Shown here: positions 15,412-23,332 of the stretch, piece after piece
Numbering within the stretch: the first letter of the stretch is position 1
How the letters are laid out: each line of letters starts with the position of its first letter
Assembly (NCBI GenBank): GCA_033856515.1
Contig: JAWVEY010000008.1
Coordinates: forward strand, 62,001-126,000
Length of the DNA stretch: 64,000 bases
Reading direction: 5' to 3'
Source of the DNA: JALZKA01 sp033856515
Lineage (GTDB): Bacteria; Actinomycetota; Thermoleophilia; Solirubrobacterales; 70-9
The notes under the pieces: model-generated
What the model was told of the DNA's origin: nothing
What the model saw: the letters and a program-made list of their open reading frames with translations, nothing else
Databases searched by the model: none
Position numbers and translations under genes: made by a program

Positions 15412-16080
15412 TCAGTCAAGAACGGCCTCCAAGCCAATGGTGTAGCGGTCGGGTAGCGAGCCCACGCCGCGCACCGCAAGGAGCACGCCCGGCATGAACG
15501 ACGTGCGGTCGATCGAGTCGTGGCGGATCGAAAGCGTCTGCCCCTGGCCGCCGAGCACGACTTCCTGATGGGCAACGAGGCCCGGCAGGCGAATCGAATG
15601 AATCGGCTCGTGGACGTTGCCGCCGGCCTCCGAGATCATGTCGCGGGTCCGTGCGGCGGTTCCCGACGGAGCGTCGAGCTTCTTGTCGTGATGAAGCTCG
15701 ATGATCTCGACTTCGGGCATGTGCTTCGAGGCCTCGGCGGCAAAGCGCATCGCGAGGACGGCGCCGATCGCAAAGTTGGGCACGACGAGGACGTTCGCCT
15801 CTCCCCCGCTCGCGGCCTCCCGCATCTCGTCGTGAGGGATCGAGGAGGTGCCGACAACGATGTGCGTGCCCGCGGCGATCGCGGCGCGGATGTTTTGGGG
15901 CGCGGCGTCGGGCGTCGTGAAGTCCACGACGACATCGACGTCACCAAGAGCGTCGACGAGCTCGACTCCCAGCTCGGGGTCGATCCGGGCGGCCAACTCG
16001 AGGTCATCAGCGGCCTCGATGGCCTCGCACGTAGTCGCACCCATCCTGCCGGCGGCGCCGGCGACTCCGACCCGGATCAC
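15412..16080 (-). CDS. dapB: 4-hydroxy-tetrahydrodipicolinate reductase
   Basis: Encodes 222 residues from GTG 16080, which overlaps the peptidase stop (GTGA). The start gives VIRVGVAGAAGRMG, the NAD(P)H-binding Rossmann loop expected at the very N terminus. The substrate and catalytic region ELHHDKKLDAPSGTA has the paired His and the Lys. The central VVGTSSIP and VVPNFAIGAVL match family positions. It reduces the DapA product toward diaminopimelate and lysine. It is shorter than the E. coli enzyme but within the range of compact actinobacterial forms. Confidence 0.93.
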   Translation of the reverse strand: MIRVGVAGAAGRMGATTCEAIEAADDLELAARIDPELGVELVDALGDVDVVVDFTTPDAAPQNIRAAIAAGTHIVVGTSSIPHDEMREAASGGEANVLVVPNFAIGAVLAMRFAAEASKHMPEVEIIELHHDKKLDAPSGTAARTRDMISEAGGNVHEPIHSIRLPGLVAHQEVVLGGQGQTLSIRHDSIDRTSFMPGVLLAVRGVGSLPDRYTIGLEAVLD

Positions 16081-17360
16081 GCTGCTAGCGCCTCCGAAAC
16101 GGATCCGACCGCCTTGGTGAAGCATTCCTCGTCCTTGCCGATGCATGCGGCGCTGAACCCGTTCGGGTCGTAGAGCTCGGTGGCCAGCTCGGCTACGTCG
16201 GCTTCTGACACGGCATCCACGCGCGAGATCATCTCATCGAGCGAAAGCATCTCGAGGTCGAAGAGAGTCGCGCGGGAGACACGGGACATGCGCGCTGCCG
16301 TGGACTCCATGCCCAAGACCATGCGGCCCTTGACGTGCTCCTTCGCGCGATCGAGCTCCTCGCCCTTGACGCCCTCGTCGCGAAGGGTCGCCAGCTCGCG
16401 CCCGATGATCTCGCACGCTTCGGCGACGTTGTCCTCGCGGGTACCGACGTAAGTGGCAACCGAGCCGCGGTCGAGATACTGCTCGGCGTACGAGCCGACT
16501 GCGTAGGCGAGGCCGCGCTTCTCGCGCACCTCGCGGAAGAGCCTTGACGACACAGAGCCACCGAAGGCTGAGTCGATCACGGCAAGGGCGTAGCGGCGCT
16601 CGTCGTTTCGCGCAATCCCGGGCGCGCCGAAGCAGATGTGGTACTGCTCGGTGTCCTTGGCGTTGAAGCGAACGCGCGGCTCGCGCTCGGGCGCGCCGCC
16701 GTTGACGGCAGGCACCCCGCCCTGGGGCGCATCCACGAAGCGCTCGGTCAAGGCGACGATCTCATCGTGGTCCAAGTGGCCGGCCGCGCCGACGACCAGG
16801 CTGTCCGCGACGTAGCGGCTGCGGTGATAGTCGGCGATCTTCGGCACGGGTGTGCCAGCGATGACCTCGGCCTCTCCGAGCACGCGGCGGCCGAGCGGAT
16901 GGTCGCCGTAGACGGCCTGCGCGAGGAAGTCGTGGACGCGGTCCGATGGCTCGTCCTCGTACATCGCGATCTCCTCGAGCACGACCTCGCGCTCGGAGTC
17001 GATGTCTGGAAAGGTCGGGCCGAGCATCATCTCGGCCATCAGGTCGAACGCGTCCTCGGTGTGCTCGTCGAGGAAGCGGGCGTGGATGTGCGTGGACTCC
17101 TTGGAGGTCGCGGCATTCGCCGCCGCCCCCATGCCGTCCATCTTCTCGGAGATCTCGATTGCCGAGAAGCGCTCGGTCCCCTTGAAAAGCAGGTGCTCGA
17201 GGAAGTGCGAAAGCCCTTCCTGTCCCTCACCCTCGTCGCGGGAGCCGGTCCGAACCCAAAGCCCGAGGGCGACGGATCGGACCGAGGGGACGACCTCGGT
17301 CACGACCCGTACACCGCTCGGAAGCGTTGTGAGCTCGACGTTCTCCGGAAGGGCAGTCAA
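16077..17360 (-). CDS. M16-family zinc peptidase (processing-peptidase-like)
   Basis: Encodes 427 residues from TTG 17360, the only start in frame before VELTTLPSGVRVV. The inverted zinc motif HFLEH and downstream Glu (SEREVVLEEIAMYEDEP) identify an active M16 peptidase. The C-terminal half has the family RGLAYAVGSY and ADVAELATELY blocks. Members cleave short peptides or signal remnants; in many actinobacteria the gene follows pnp, as here, where 26 bases separate them. Cytoplasmic, no signal peptide. The natural substrate is unknown. Confidence 0.9.
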   Translation of the reverse strand: MTALPENVELTTLPSGVRVVTEVVPSVRSVALGLWVRTGSRDEGEGQEGLSHFLEHLLFKGTERFSAIEISEKMDGMGAAANAATSKESTHIHARFLDEHTEDAFDLMAEMMLGPTFPDIDSEREVVLEEIAMYEDEPSDRVHDFLAQAVYGDHPLGRRVLGEAEVIAGTPVPKIADYHRSRYVADSLVVGAAGHLDHDEIVALTERFVDAPQGGVPAVNGGAPEREPRVRFNAKDTEQYHICFGAPGIARNDERRYALAVIDSAFGGSVSSRLFREVREKRGLAYAVGSYAEQYLDRGSVATYVGTREDNVAEACEIIGRELATLRDEGVKGEELDRAKEHVKGRMVLGMESTAARMSRVSRATLFDLEMLSLDEMISRVDAVSEADVAELATELYDPNGFSAACIGKDEECFTKAVGSVSEALAA

Positions 17361-17386
17361 CGGTGCTACGAGGGACGCGAGGACGC

Positions 17387-19663
17387 CTAGAGGCGCTCGC
17401 GGCCTCCTTCGCGTCCGCCGCGATCACGGCCGCCATCACGGCCACCTCGGCCGCCGCGGTCACGACCACCGTCGCGACCACCTCGGCCGCCGCGGTCACG
17501 GTTGCCACCGCCGCCGCCTCCGCCTGAGCTGGCGCCGGCGGCTGCAATCTCCTCCGGCGTCTTGCCCGCAACGGAGGGGTCCTCGGAGAGCCTCAGGCCG
17601 ATCCGTCCGCGCTCGCGGTCCACCTCGAACACGGTCACGTCGATCTCATCTCCCTGGTTCAGGACGTCCTCGACGGTGTCAACCCGCTCGCCCGGCTTCA
17701 CGTTCGAGATGTGAAGCAGGCCGTCGGTGCCCTTGACGAGCTCGACGAACGCGCCGAAGGTGGTCGTCTTCACGACCTTGCCCTTGAACTCGTCGCCGAT
17801 CTTGGCGTCGCGCGTCATCGCCTCGATGCGCGCGATGCATGCGTCGACCTGGGCACCGGTGGGTGCGTAGACGCGGATCGAGCCATCGTCGTCGATGTCG
17901 ATCTCGGCCTCGAACTCCTCCTGCATGCCACGGATGGTCTCGCCGCCCTTGCCGATGACGGCACCGATCTTCTCGGTGTCGATCTGGATCGTCTCGATGC
18001 GCGGCGCGTACTCGGACATCTGCTCGCGCGGGCCGTCGATCGCCTCGGCCATCTTGTCGAGGATGAACAGGCGGCCTTGGCGAGCCTGCTCGAGCGCGTC
18101 GCGCAGGATGTCGAAGGTGACGCCCGTGATCTTGATGTCCATCTGAAGGGCGGTGATCCCGTCCTTCGAGCCGGCGACCTTGAAGTCCATGTCGCCGAGG
18201 TGATCCTCGACGCCGGCGATGTCGGTCAGGACGATGTAGTCGTCGCCTTCCTTGATCAGGCCCATCGCGACTCCCGCGACGGGGGCCTCGACCGGGACGC
18301 CGGCGGCCTGGAGGGCCATCGACGAGGCGCAGACCGAGCCCATGGACGACGAGCCGTTCGACTCGAGCGTCTCAGAGACGACGCGCACCACGTACGGGAA
18401 CTCCTCCTCACCTGGGATGGTGGGCGAGAGCGCTCGCTCGGCGAGCGCACCGTGACCGATGTCGCGGCGCTTCGGGCCGCGCATGAAGCCGGCCTCGCCC
18501 ACCGAGAACGGCGGGAAGTTGTAGTGGTGGAAGAAGGTCTTCTTCTCCTGGAGGCCCAGGTTGTCGACCTTCATGTCCATCCGGGTCGTGCCCAGGGCCA
18601 CGTTGGAGAGGATCTGGGTCTCGCCGCGGGTAAAGAGCGCCGATCCGTGCACGCGTGGTGCGATGTCGACCTCGGTCTCGATCGGACGGATCTCGTCCTG
18701 AGCGCGACCATCGGGGCGCTTCTTCTCGACCGCGATGCGATGGCGGATCATGTCCTTCTCCACCTTCGCGAAGGCCCTGCCGACCTCGGCGCGGTTGTCA
18801 TCGTCGCCCTCGCCCTCGCCGTAGGTCTCGAGCACGTCCTCCTCGACAGCCTTGATGGCGTCCTGGCGGGCGAGCTTCTCCTTGACCTGCGTGGCCTCTT
18901 CGAGCTTCGAGCCGTGCGAGCCCTTGATCTTCTCGATCAAGCCCTCGTCGACGCTCGGAACCTCGATCTCGCGCTTCGGCTTGCCGGCCTTCTGGGCCAG
19001 TTCGTCGAACGCGGCGCAGAGCTTCTTGATCTCGGCGTGCGCGATGTCGAGCGCGTCGAGAACCTCTGCCTCGGTCACGTAGTCGGCGCCGCACTCGACC
19101 ATCAGGATGGCCTCGTCGGTACCGGAAACGACGAGATCCATCTCGAGGTCCTCCCAGGTCTCCTCACCCGGGTTGATCACGAAGTCGCCGTCGAGCTTGC
19201 CGACGCGGACAGCGCCGACGTGCTTGGGAAGCGGGATGTCAGACACGGCGATGGCGGCGGACGAGCCGTTCATCGCGAGGATGTCGTAGGGGTGAGCGTG
19301 CTCGGCAGACATCGTCTGGCAGACGAGCTGAGTCTCGAAGTGCCAGCCCTTGGGAAAGAGTGGGCGGACCGGACGGTCGATCATGCGCGCGGTCAGGGTT
19401 GCCTTCTCGCCGGCACGAGCCTCGCGACGGAAGAAGGAGCCGGGGATCTTGCCCACGGCGTAATGGCGCTCCTCGACATCCACCGTAAGCGGGAGGAAGT
19501 CGACGTCGCGAAGATTTCCAACGGTCGCGGTGGCTAGGACCATCGTGTCCCCCGAGCTCACAACGACTGCACCCGACGCCTGTCGCGCCAGTTTTCCGGT
19601 CTCGAAGGAGATCTCGCTTTCGCCGATCTGAACCGAGACGCGGTTCACGTCAAACATGGTCAT
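17387..19663 (-). CDS. pnp: Polyribonucleotide nucleotidyltransferase (PNPase)
   Basis: Encodes 758 residues: two RNase PH domains (about 10-145 and 325-545) joined by a helical region, a KH domain (near 565-620, IGAVIGKGGETIRGMQEE), an S1 domain (near 630-700, GKVVKTTTFGAFVELVKGTDGLLHIS) and an RG-rich tail of about 45 residues. Catalytic Asp residues lie in the second PH domain (DMDFKVAGSKDGITALQMD). It degrades RNA phosphorolytically 3' to 5'. The leftward order rpsO-pnp is the classical one. AAAGGA about 11 bases before the ATG is the likely ribosome site. An ATG two codons later is an alternative start. Confidence 0.96.
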   Translation of the reverse strand: MTMFDVNRVSVQIGESEISFETGKLARQASGAVVVSSGDTMVLATATVGNLRDVDFLPLTVDVEERHYAVGKIPGSFFRREARAGEKATLTARMIDRPVRPLFPKGWHFETQLVCQTMSAEHAHPYDILAMNGSSAAIAVSDIPLPKHVGAVRVGKLDGDFVINPGEETWEDLEMDLVVSGTDEAILMVECGADYVTEAEVLDALDIAHAEIKKLCAAFDELAQKAGKPKREIEVPSVDEGLIEKIKGSHGSKLEEATQVKEKLARQDAIKAVEEDVLETYGEGEGDDDNRAEVGRAFAKVEKDMIRHRIAVEKKRPDGRAQDEIRPIETEVDIAPRVHGSALFTRGETQILSNVALGTTRMDMKVDNLGLQEKKTFFHHYNFPPFSVGEAGFMRGPKRRDIGHGALAERALSPTIPGEEEFPYVVRVVSETLESNGSSSMGSVCASSMALQAAGVPVEAPVAGVAMGLIKEGDDYIVLTDIAGVEDHLGDMDFKVAGSKDGITALQMDIKITGVTFDILRDALEQARQGRLFILDKMAEAIDGPREQMSEYAPRIETIQIDTEKIGAVIGKGGETIRGMQEEFEAEIDIDDDGSIRVYAPTGAQVDACIARIEAMTRDAKIGDEFKGKVVKTTTFGAFVELVKGTDGLLHISNVKPGERVDTVEDVLNQGDEIDVTVFEVDRERGRIGLRLSEDPSVAGKTPEEIAAAGASSGGGGGGGNRDRGGRGGRDGGRDRGGRGGRDGGRDRGGREGGRERL
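17390..17520 (-). repeat. RGG/RDGG-coding repeats at the PNPase C terminus
   Basis: The pnp tail is built from DNA repeats; a 23-base segment recurs exactly at 17442-17464 and 17478-17500 (36-base period). It encodes RDRGGRGGRDGG-type units, an RGG-like, arginine/glycine-rich tail likely to bind RNA or drive condensation. Confidence 0.75.
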
Positions 19664-19774
19664 GTATTCGTGTTTTCCTTTCGGCCGCCCGATTGGCAGC
19701 TCGTTAGCTTCGATCTTTTGATCGCGGCTTAGGGTACAGACCCGCCTCGATCGGGCGAGCCGGAAGTCGTCCGC

Positions 19775-20044
19775 TTAGCGGCGCAGGCCGAGGTCGGCCA
19801 CTACCTGGCGGTAGCGGTCGAGGTCTGAGCTCTGGAGATAGCGAAGGAGGCGACGGCGCTGGCCGACCAGCATCAGCAGGCCGCGGCGTGAATGATGGTC
19901 CTTTGTGTGCTCGCGCAGGTGCTCGGTGAGCGCGTTGATGCGCTCGGTGAGGATGGCGACCTGCACCTCGGCCGAGCCCGTGTCGTTCTCGGTGCGCCCG
20001 AAGCGCTCGATCAGTTCCTTCTTCTTTTCCTGCGTGACGCTCAT
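19775..20044 (-). CDS. rpsO: 30S ribosomal protein S15
   Basis: Encodes 89 residues, the standard S15 length. Conserved blocks include TGSAEVQVAILTERI, the LREHTKDHHSRRGLL segment that contacts 16S rRNA helices 20-22, and LLRYLQSSDLDRYRQV. It is a primary binder of the central domain of 16S rRNA. It lies between ribF and pnp, the order found widely in bacteria. The 111-base rpsO-pnp spacer has a short cgatc/gatcg hairpin, without a clear T-run. Confidence 0.97.
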   Translation of the reverse strand: MSVTQEKKKELIERFGRTENDTGSAEVQVAILTERINALTEHLREHTKDHHSRRGLLMLVGQRRRLLRYLQSSDLDRYRQVVADLGLRR

Positions 20045-20079
20045 CTGCGGCGGCGAAGGTTAGCGGGGGCTCGTGAGCC

Positions 20080-20988
20080 CTACTTCAAGTTGCTTCCGGG
20101 CCGCGGGGGCTTGAATCCGGCGCACAGCTCGCGCGCCTCTTCGACATCGCGCTTCATCTGTGCGATCAGGTCCTCGACGGACGGGAAGCGCTTCTCACCA
20201 CGGAGACGGGCAATGAAGGCGACACGAAGGGTCTTTCCGTAGAGGTCGCCCTCGAAGTCGATGAGGTGCGGCTCGACCAACACGCCGCGCCCTGTCTCGA
20301 ACATCGGACGCACCCCGACGTGGATCGCGGCGGGATGGCCGTCGGCAAAACCGGCATACACCCCGTGCCCCGGACAGACCAGATCGTCATGCGGGACGAT
20401 GTTCGCCGTCGGGAATCCGAGCTCGCGACCGCGCTTGTCGCCCTCGACCACCTCGCCTTCGAGCAGGAACGGTGCGCCGAGCGCATGCATCGCGCCTTCG
20501 ACGTCGCCGGCCAGGACGAGCGCCCGGATGCGAGTGGACGAGATCGTCTCTCCGTCAGCCTCGATGAGCGGGACGATCCGGGTCTCGAACTCCTCGCGCT
20601 CGTCGAGCATCTCGGGTGTGCCCTTCGCCTTGGCCCCGAATCGGAAGTTCTCGCCGATGGATACTCGCGTTGCGCCCAGCTTCGAGATCAGGATCTCGTC
20701 GATGAAGTCCTCGGCGCTCTTCTGGGAAAACTCCTTGTCGAACTGGATCACGACCAGCTCGTCGACGCCCAGGCCTGCGATCACGTCTCGCTTTGCATCG
20801 AAGCCCATGATCAGCTTCGGGGCAGCCTCGGGGTGGACGATGTTCACCGGGTGGGGCTCGAAGGTAAGAACGGTGTCCGAGCCTTCGATCACCTTGCGGT
20901 GGCCGACGTGCACGCCGTCGAAGGTGCCAATCGCGACCTGCCGTGGGCGCGGCTTTGCGTCGGGAAGCTGGGTGACGTCCATCGTCAT
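20080..20988 (-). CDS. ribF: Bifunctional riboflavin kinase / FAD synthetase
   Basis: Encodes 302 residues. The N-terminal FAD synthetase half has the nucleotidyltransferase motif GTFDGVHVGHRKV and ISSTRIR; the C-terminal riboflavin kinase half has GRELGFPTANIVPHDD, GVYAGFADG and the FEGDLYGKTLRVAFIARLRGE block. It converts riboflavin to FMN and then FAD. The start ATG overlaps the truB stop by 4 bases, so the two are translationally coupled. An alternative ATG lies two codons in. Confidence 0.95.
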   Translation of the reverse strand: MTMDVTQLPDAKPRPRQVAIGTFDGVHVGHRKVIEGSDTVLTFEPHPVNIVHPEAAPKLIMGFDAKRDVIAGLGVDELVVIQFDKEFSQKSAEDFIDEILISKLGATRVSIGENFRFGAKAKGTPEMLDEREEFETRIVPLIEADGETISSTRIRALVLAGDVEGAMHALGAPFLLEGEVVEGDKRGRELGFPTANIVPHDDLVCPGHGVYAGFADGHPAAIHVGVRPMFETGRGVLVEPHLIDFEGDLYGKTLRVAFIARLRGEKRFPSVEDLIAQMKRDVEEARELCAGFKPPRPGSNLK

Positions 20989-21665
20989 GCGCCCTTTACT
21001 TTCGCAGCCTCGAAGGCATCGGCGCGGGCGAGCGCCTCGGAGAGAGGCATCGGACCCTGCTCAGCGGCTTCCTCGACCGCGAACGGCCCGATGCGCGTGC
21101 GCCGAAGCTCCTCGCAGTAGCCGTCACCCAGATCGGCGATCAGGCTCCGGACGTAGGTGCCCGAGGAGCACTCGATCTCATACTCGGCCTCGCCGCCCTC
21201 GCGGCTCAGCTCCTCGAAGCGGTGAACGGTGACGATCCGCGGCGGCATCTCGACCTCCTCGCCGCGGCGAGCTTTCTTGTAGGCGCGCTCGCCGCCGACC
21301 TTGACCGCGGAGAAGGCGGGCGGGCGCTGGCGGATCTCGCCTGTCCGCAGCTCCACATCAGGCGGCGGGATCTTGTCCGTCCGGGTGATCTCGCCGTCAC
21401 GGTCGCCCGTCGTCGAAACGGCTCCGAAGCGAGCTGTGACGCGGTACGTCTTTCGCAAGGACATGAAGCGTGCCTGCTCGCGCGTCGCCTCACGTCCGAT
21501 GAGGACGATCAGGAGGCCCGTCGCAAAGGGATCGAGCGTTCCGGCGTGGCCGACGCGCTTCACTCCGTGCTCGCGGCGCACACGGGCGACGATGTCGTGA
21601 GAGGTCGGACCGGACGGCTTGTCGGCTAGCACCACGAGCCCTGTGCCCGCGAGTTCGTCAGTCAA
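20985..21665 (-). CDS. truB: tRNA pseudouridine(55) synthase
   Basis: Encodes 226 residues from TTG 21665, which overlaps the nrnA stop. Family motifs are DKPSGPTSHDIV, the catalytic Asp in GHAGTLDPFATGLL, the Tyr-containing TYRVTARFG, and RPPAFSAVKVGGERAYKKAR. A PUA-like C-terminal extension is absent, so it is the short form of TruB. It makes pseudouridine 55 in the T loop of tRNAs. The TTG is supported only by overlap and family N terminus, not by a strong ribosome site. Confidence 0.93.
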   Translation of the reverse strand: MTDELAGTGLVVLADKPSGPTSHDIVARVRREHGVKRVGHAGTLDPFATGLLIVLIGREATREQARFMSLRKTYRVTARFGAVSTTGDRDGEITRTDKIPPPDVELRTGEIRQRPPAFSAVKVGGERAYKKARRGEEVEMPPRIVTVHRFEELSREGGEAEYEIECSSGTYVRSLIADLGDGYCEELRRTRIGPFAVEEAAEQGPMPLSEALARADAFEAAKVKGA

Positions 21666-22656
21666 GCTGCTTTGCGACCTCTGCCCGGACGAACTCGATG
21701 ATCTCCGGGTAGGGCATGTCGGTGCCGAAGCCCGCAGCGCGCTTGTGCCCTCCCCCGCCCTGCTCGCGGGCGATGATCGAAACGTCGACGGCGCCGTCGG
21801 AAGAGCGCAGGCTCACCTTGCGGGCGACGCGGCCGCCGTCGGGCTTGTCGCGGATGACGCCGGCGACGATCGTGCCCTCGAGGGCGCGCACGTTGTCAAT
21901 GATCCCCTCGGTGAGGTGCTCGGAAGCGCCGGTCGCCTCGTAGTCGGCCTTAGATACGTAGGTGAGGGCCAAGCGGTCGGAGTCGAAGCGGTCGATGTTG
22001 TCGATCGCGCGGGCGACGAGCTTCGCCTTCTCAATTGGCACGCGCTCGTACAGGCGCCGATAGATGTCGTCGACGTTCACGCCGGCCTCGATCAACTCGG
22101 CTGCCATACGGTGCGAATCGGGGTCGGTGTTCTCGTACATGAACTTGCCCGTGTCGGTGATGAGGCCAACGTAGAGGGCCGTCGCAATCTCCTCAGTCAG
22201 CTCGGCACCCACGACCTTCGCAAGTCGCCAGACGATCTCGGCGGTTGAGGAGGCCTCCATGTCGACGTGGTTGATGCCGCCGAACATCGTGTTGTCGTGG
22301 TGGTGGTCGAGGTTGATGATGTCGGCGCCTTCGCGCTGGAGGAAGTCGACCGGCATGCGGTCGGCGTTCCCGCAGTCGAGGAACACGAGCGTTCGGTCCT
22401 CGACGTCCGCCGGGGCCTCATGGAAGACGTCCGTGAGCGGCAGGAAGCGGTACTCGAGCGGAAGCGGGAACTCTTTGGCGTCGAGGAACATCACGGAGTC
22501 CTTGCCGAGCTGCCCGAGAATTCGATGAGTAGCGAGGAGCGACCCCAGCGCATCGCCATCAGGGCCCTCGTGCGTGGTGAGGAGGAAACGGTCCCGCTCG
22601 GCGATCGCCTCGGCGACGGCCTCGAGGTTGGTGGTCTTTTCGGCCTGAGTGCTCAT
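21658..22656 (-). CDS. nrnA: DHH-family oligoribonuclease / PAP phosphatase NrnA
   Basis: Encodes 332 residues. The DHH domain (about 10-200) has HEGPDGDALGS, the FLDCGNADR and LDHHHDNTMFG metal-binding motifs and the C-terminal DHHA1 domain ends with EQGGGGHKRAAGFG. NrnA-type enzymes degrade 2-5-nucleotide RNA and dephosphorylate pAp, finishing the work of larger nucleases in the cytoplasm. Its place between rbfA and truB is the usual one in Gram-positive bacteria. ATGA overlap with rbfA shows coupling. Confidence 0.94.
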   Translation of the reverse strand: MSTQAEKTTNLEAVAEAIAERDRFLLTTHEGPDGDALGSLLATHRILGQLGKDSVMFLDAKEFPLPLEYRFLPLTDVFHEAPADVEDRTLVFLDCGNADRMPVDFLQREGADIINLDHHHDNTMFGGINHVDMEASSTAEIVWRLAKVVGAELTEEIATALYVGLITDTGKFMYENTDPDSHRMAAELIEAGVNVDDIYRRLYERVPIEKAKLVARAIDNIDRFDSDRLALTYVSKADYEATGASEHLTEGIIDNVRALEGTIVAGVIRDKPDGGRVARKVSLRSSDGAVDVSIIAREQGGGGHKRAAGFGTDMPYPEIIEFVRAEVAKQLD

Positions 22657-22985
22657 TCGTCGAGCAGCCTCTGGAGTCGCTCGGTCCGCTCCGGCGTGTC
22701 GTCGTAATGGAAGGTCAAGGTCGGCGTGCGCTTCATGTGCGTCTGCGACGCGATCGCGGACTGCAGCACGCCATGCGCGGACGCGAGCGCCTTGAGCGTC
22801 GATTCCTTCTCGTCATCCGATCCGAGCACGGAAACGAACACTCTCGCGGAGCGCAAGTCAGGGCTGGTCTCGACGGCGGTAATGGTCACGAATCCGATCC
22901 TCGGATCCTCGAGCTCAGTTGAGATCGACTCCCCAAGCACCTCGCGAATCACGCCGTTGACACGTCTCATCCGGTCCGTGGCCAT
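22653..22985 (-). CDS. rbfA: 30S ribosome-binding factor RbfA
   Basis: Encodes 110 residues from ATG 22985; longer in-frame versions run into non-conserved sequence. The KH-like fold shows MATDRMRRVNGVIREVLGES, DPRIGFVTITAVETSPDLR and ARVFVSVLGSDDEKE. It binds the 16S 5' helix and assists late 30S maturation, especially in the cold. It follows the DUF503 gene by 35 bases and overlaps nrnA by 4 bases. Confidence 0.95.
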   Translation of the reverse strand: MATDRMRRVNGVIREVLGESISTELEDPRIGFVTITAVETSPDLRSARVFVSVLGSDDEKESTLKALASAHGVLQSAIASQTHMKRTPTLTFHYDDTPERTERLQRLLDE

Positions 22986-23020
22986 GGCCGATTGAGCATA
23001 TAGAGAGGGCGGGTGGCGGC

Positions 23021-23320
23021 TTAGCCGCGGATGTCCTCGAGGCTTCTCAGATCCCGGTCGAATTGGCAGCCGTCCGGGCATCGGGATTCGATGAAGCGGC
23101 AGACCTCGTCGGCGCGGTCGCCCACGGAGGCCTCGCCGACCAGGGCGACCACGAGCGTTGAGCGCTGCCAGGTGTCGTGGCCATCGGTCTCGGCAACCGC
23201 AACTCCAAAGCGGCCACGGAGCTGCTCCTTGAGGGACTTCAGGTGCTTGCGCTTGCCCTTGAGGTCGTGCGACTCACCGAAGTGGAGCCGAGCCTCGACG
23301 ATGCAGACGAACGGGCGCAC
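23021..23320 (-). CDS. ylxP: DUF503 / YlxP-like protein
   Basis: Encodes 99 residues from GTG 23320. The family signature is visible: CIVEARLHFGESHDLKGKRKHLKSLKEQLRGRFGVAVAETDGHDTWQRSTLVVALVG. YlxP-like proteins sit between infB and rbfA in many Gram-positive genomes and have been linked to ribosome assembly, but no activity is established. The C-terminal Cys pair (ESRCPDGCQF) is not a family feature I know. The gene starts 12 bases after infB. Confidence 0.9.
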   Translation of the reverse strand: MRPFVCIVEARLHFGESHDLKGKRKHLKSLKEQLRGRFGVAVAETDGHDTWQRSTLVVALVGEASVGDRADEVCRFIESRCPDGCQFDRDLRSLEDIRG

Positions 23321-23332
23321 CGCTCGCCGGGC

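Noticed and set aside
17711..19537. 608-codon + strand frame opposite pnp
   Set aside because: Antisense shadow of PNPase; composition is Leu/Asp/His/Arg-rich as expected for a mirror frame.
20080..20988. FMN riboswitch near ribF
   Set aside because: ribF overlaps truB by 4 bases, leaving no leader, and no RFN-type sequence is seen.
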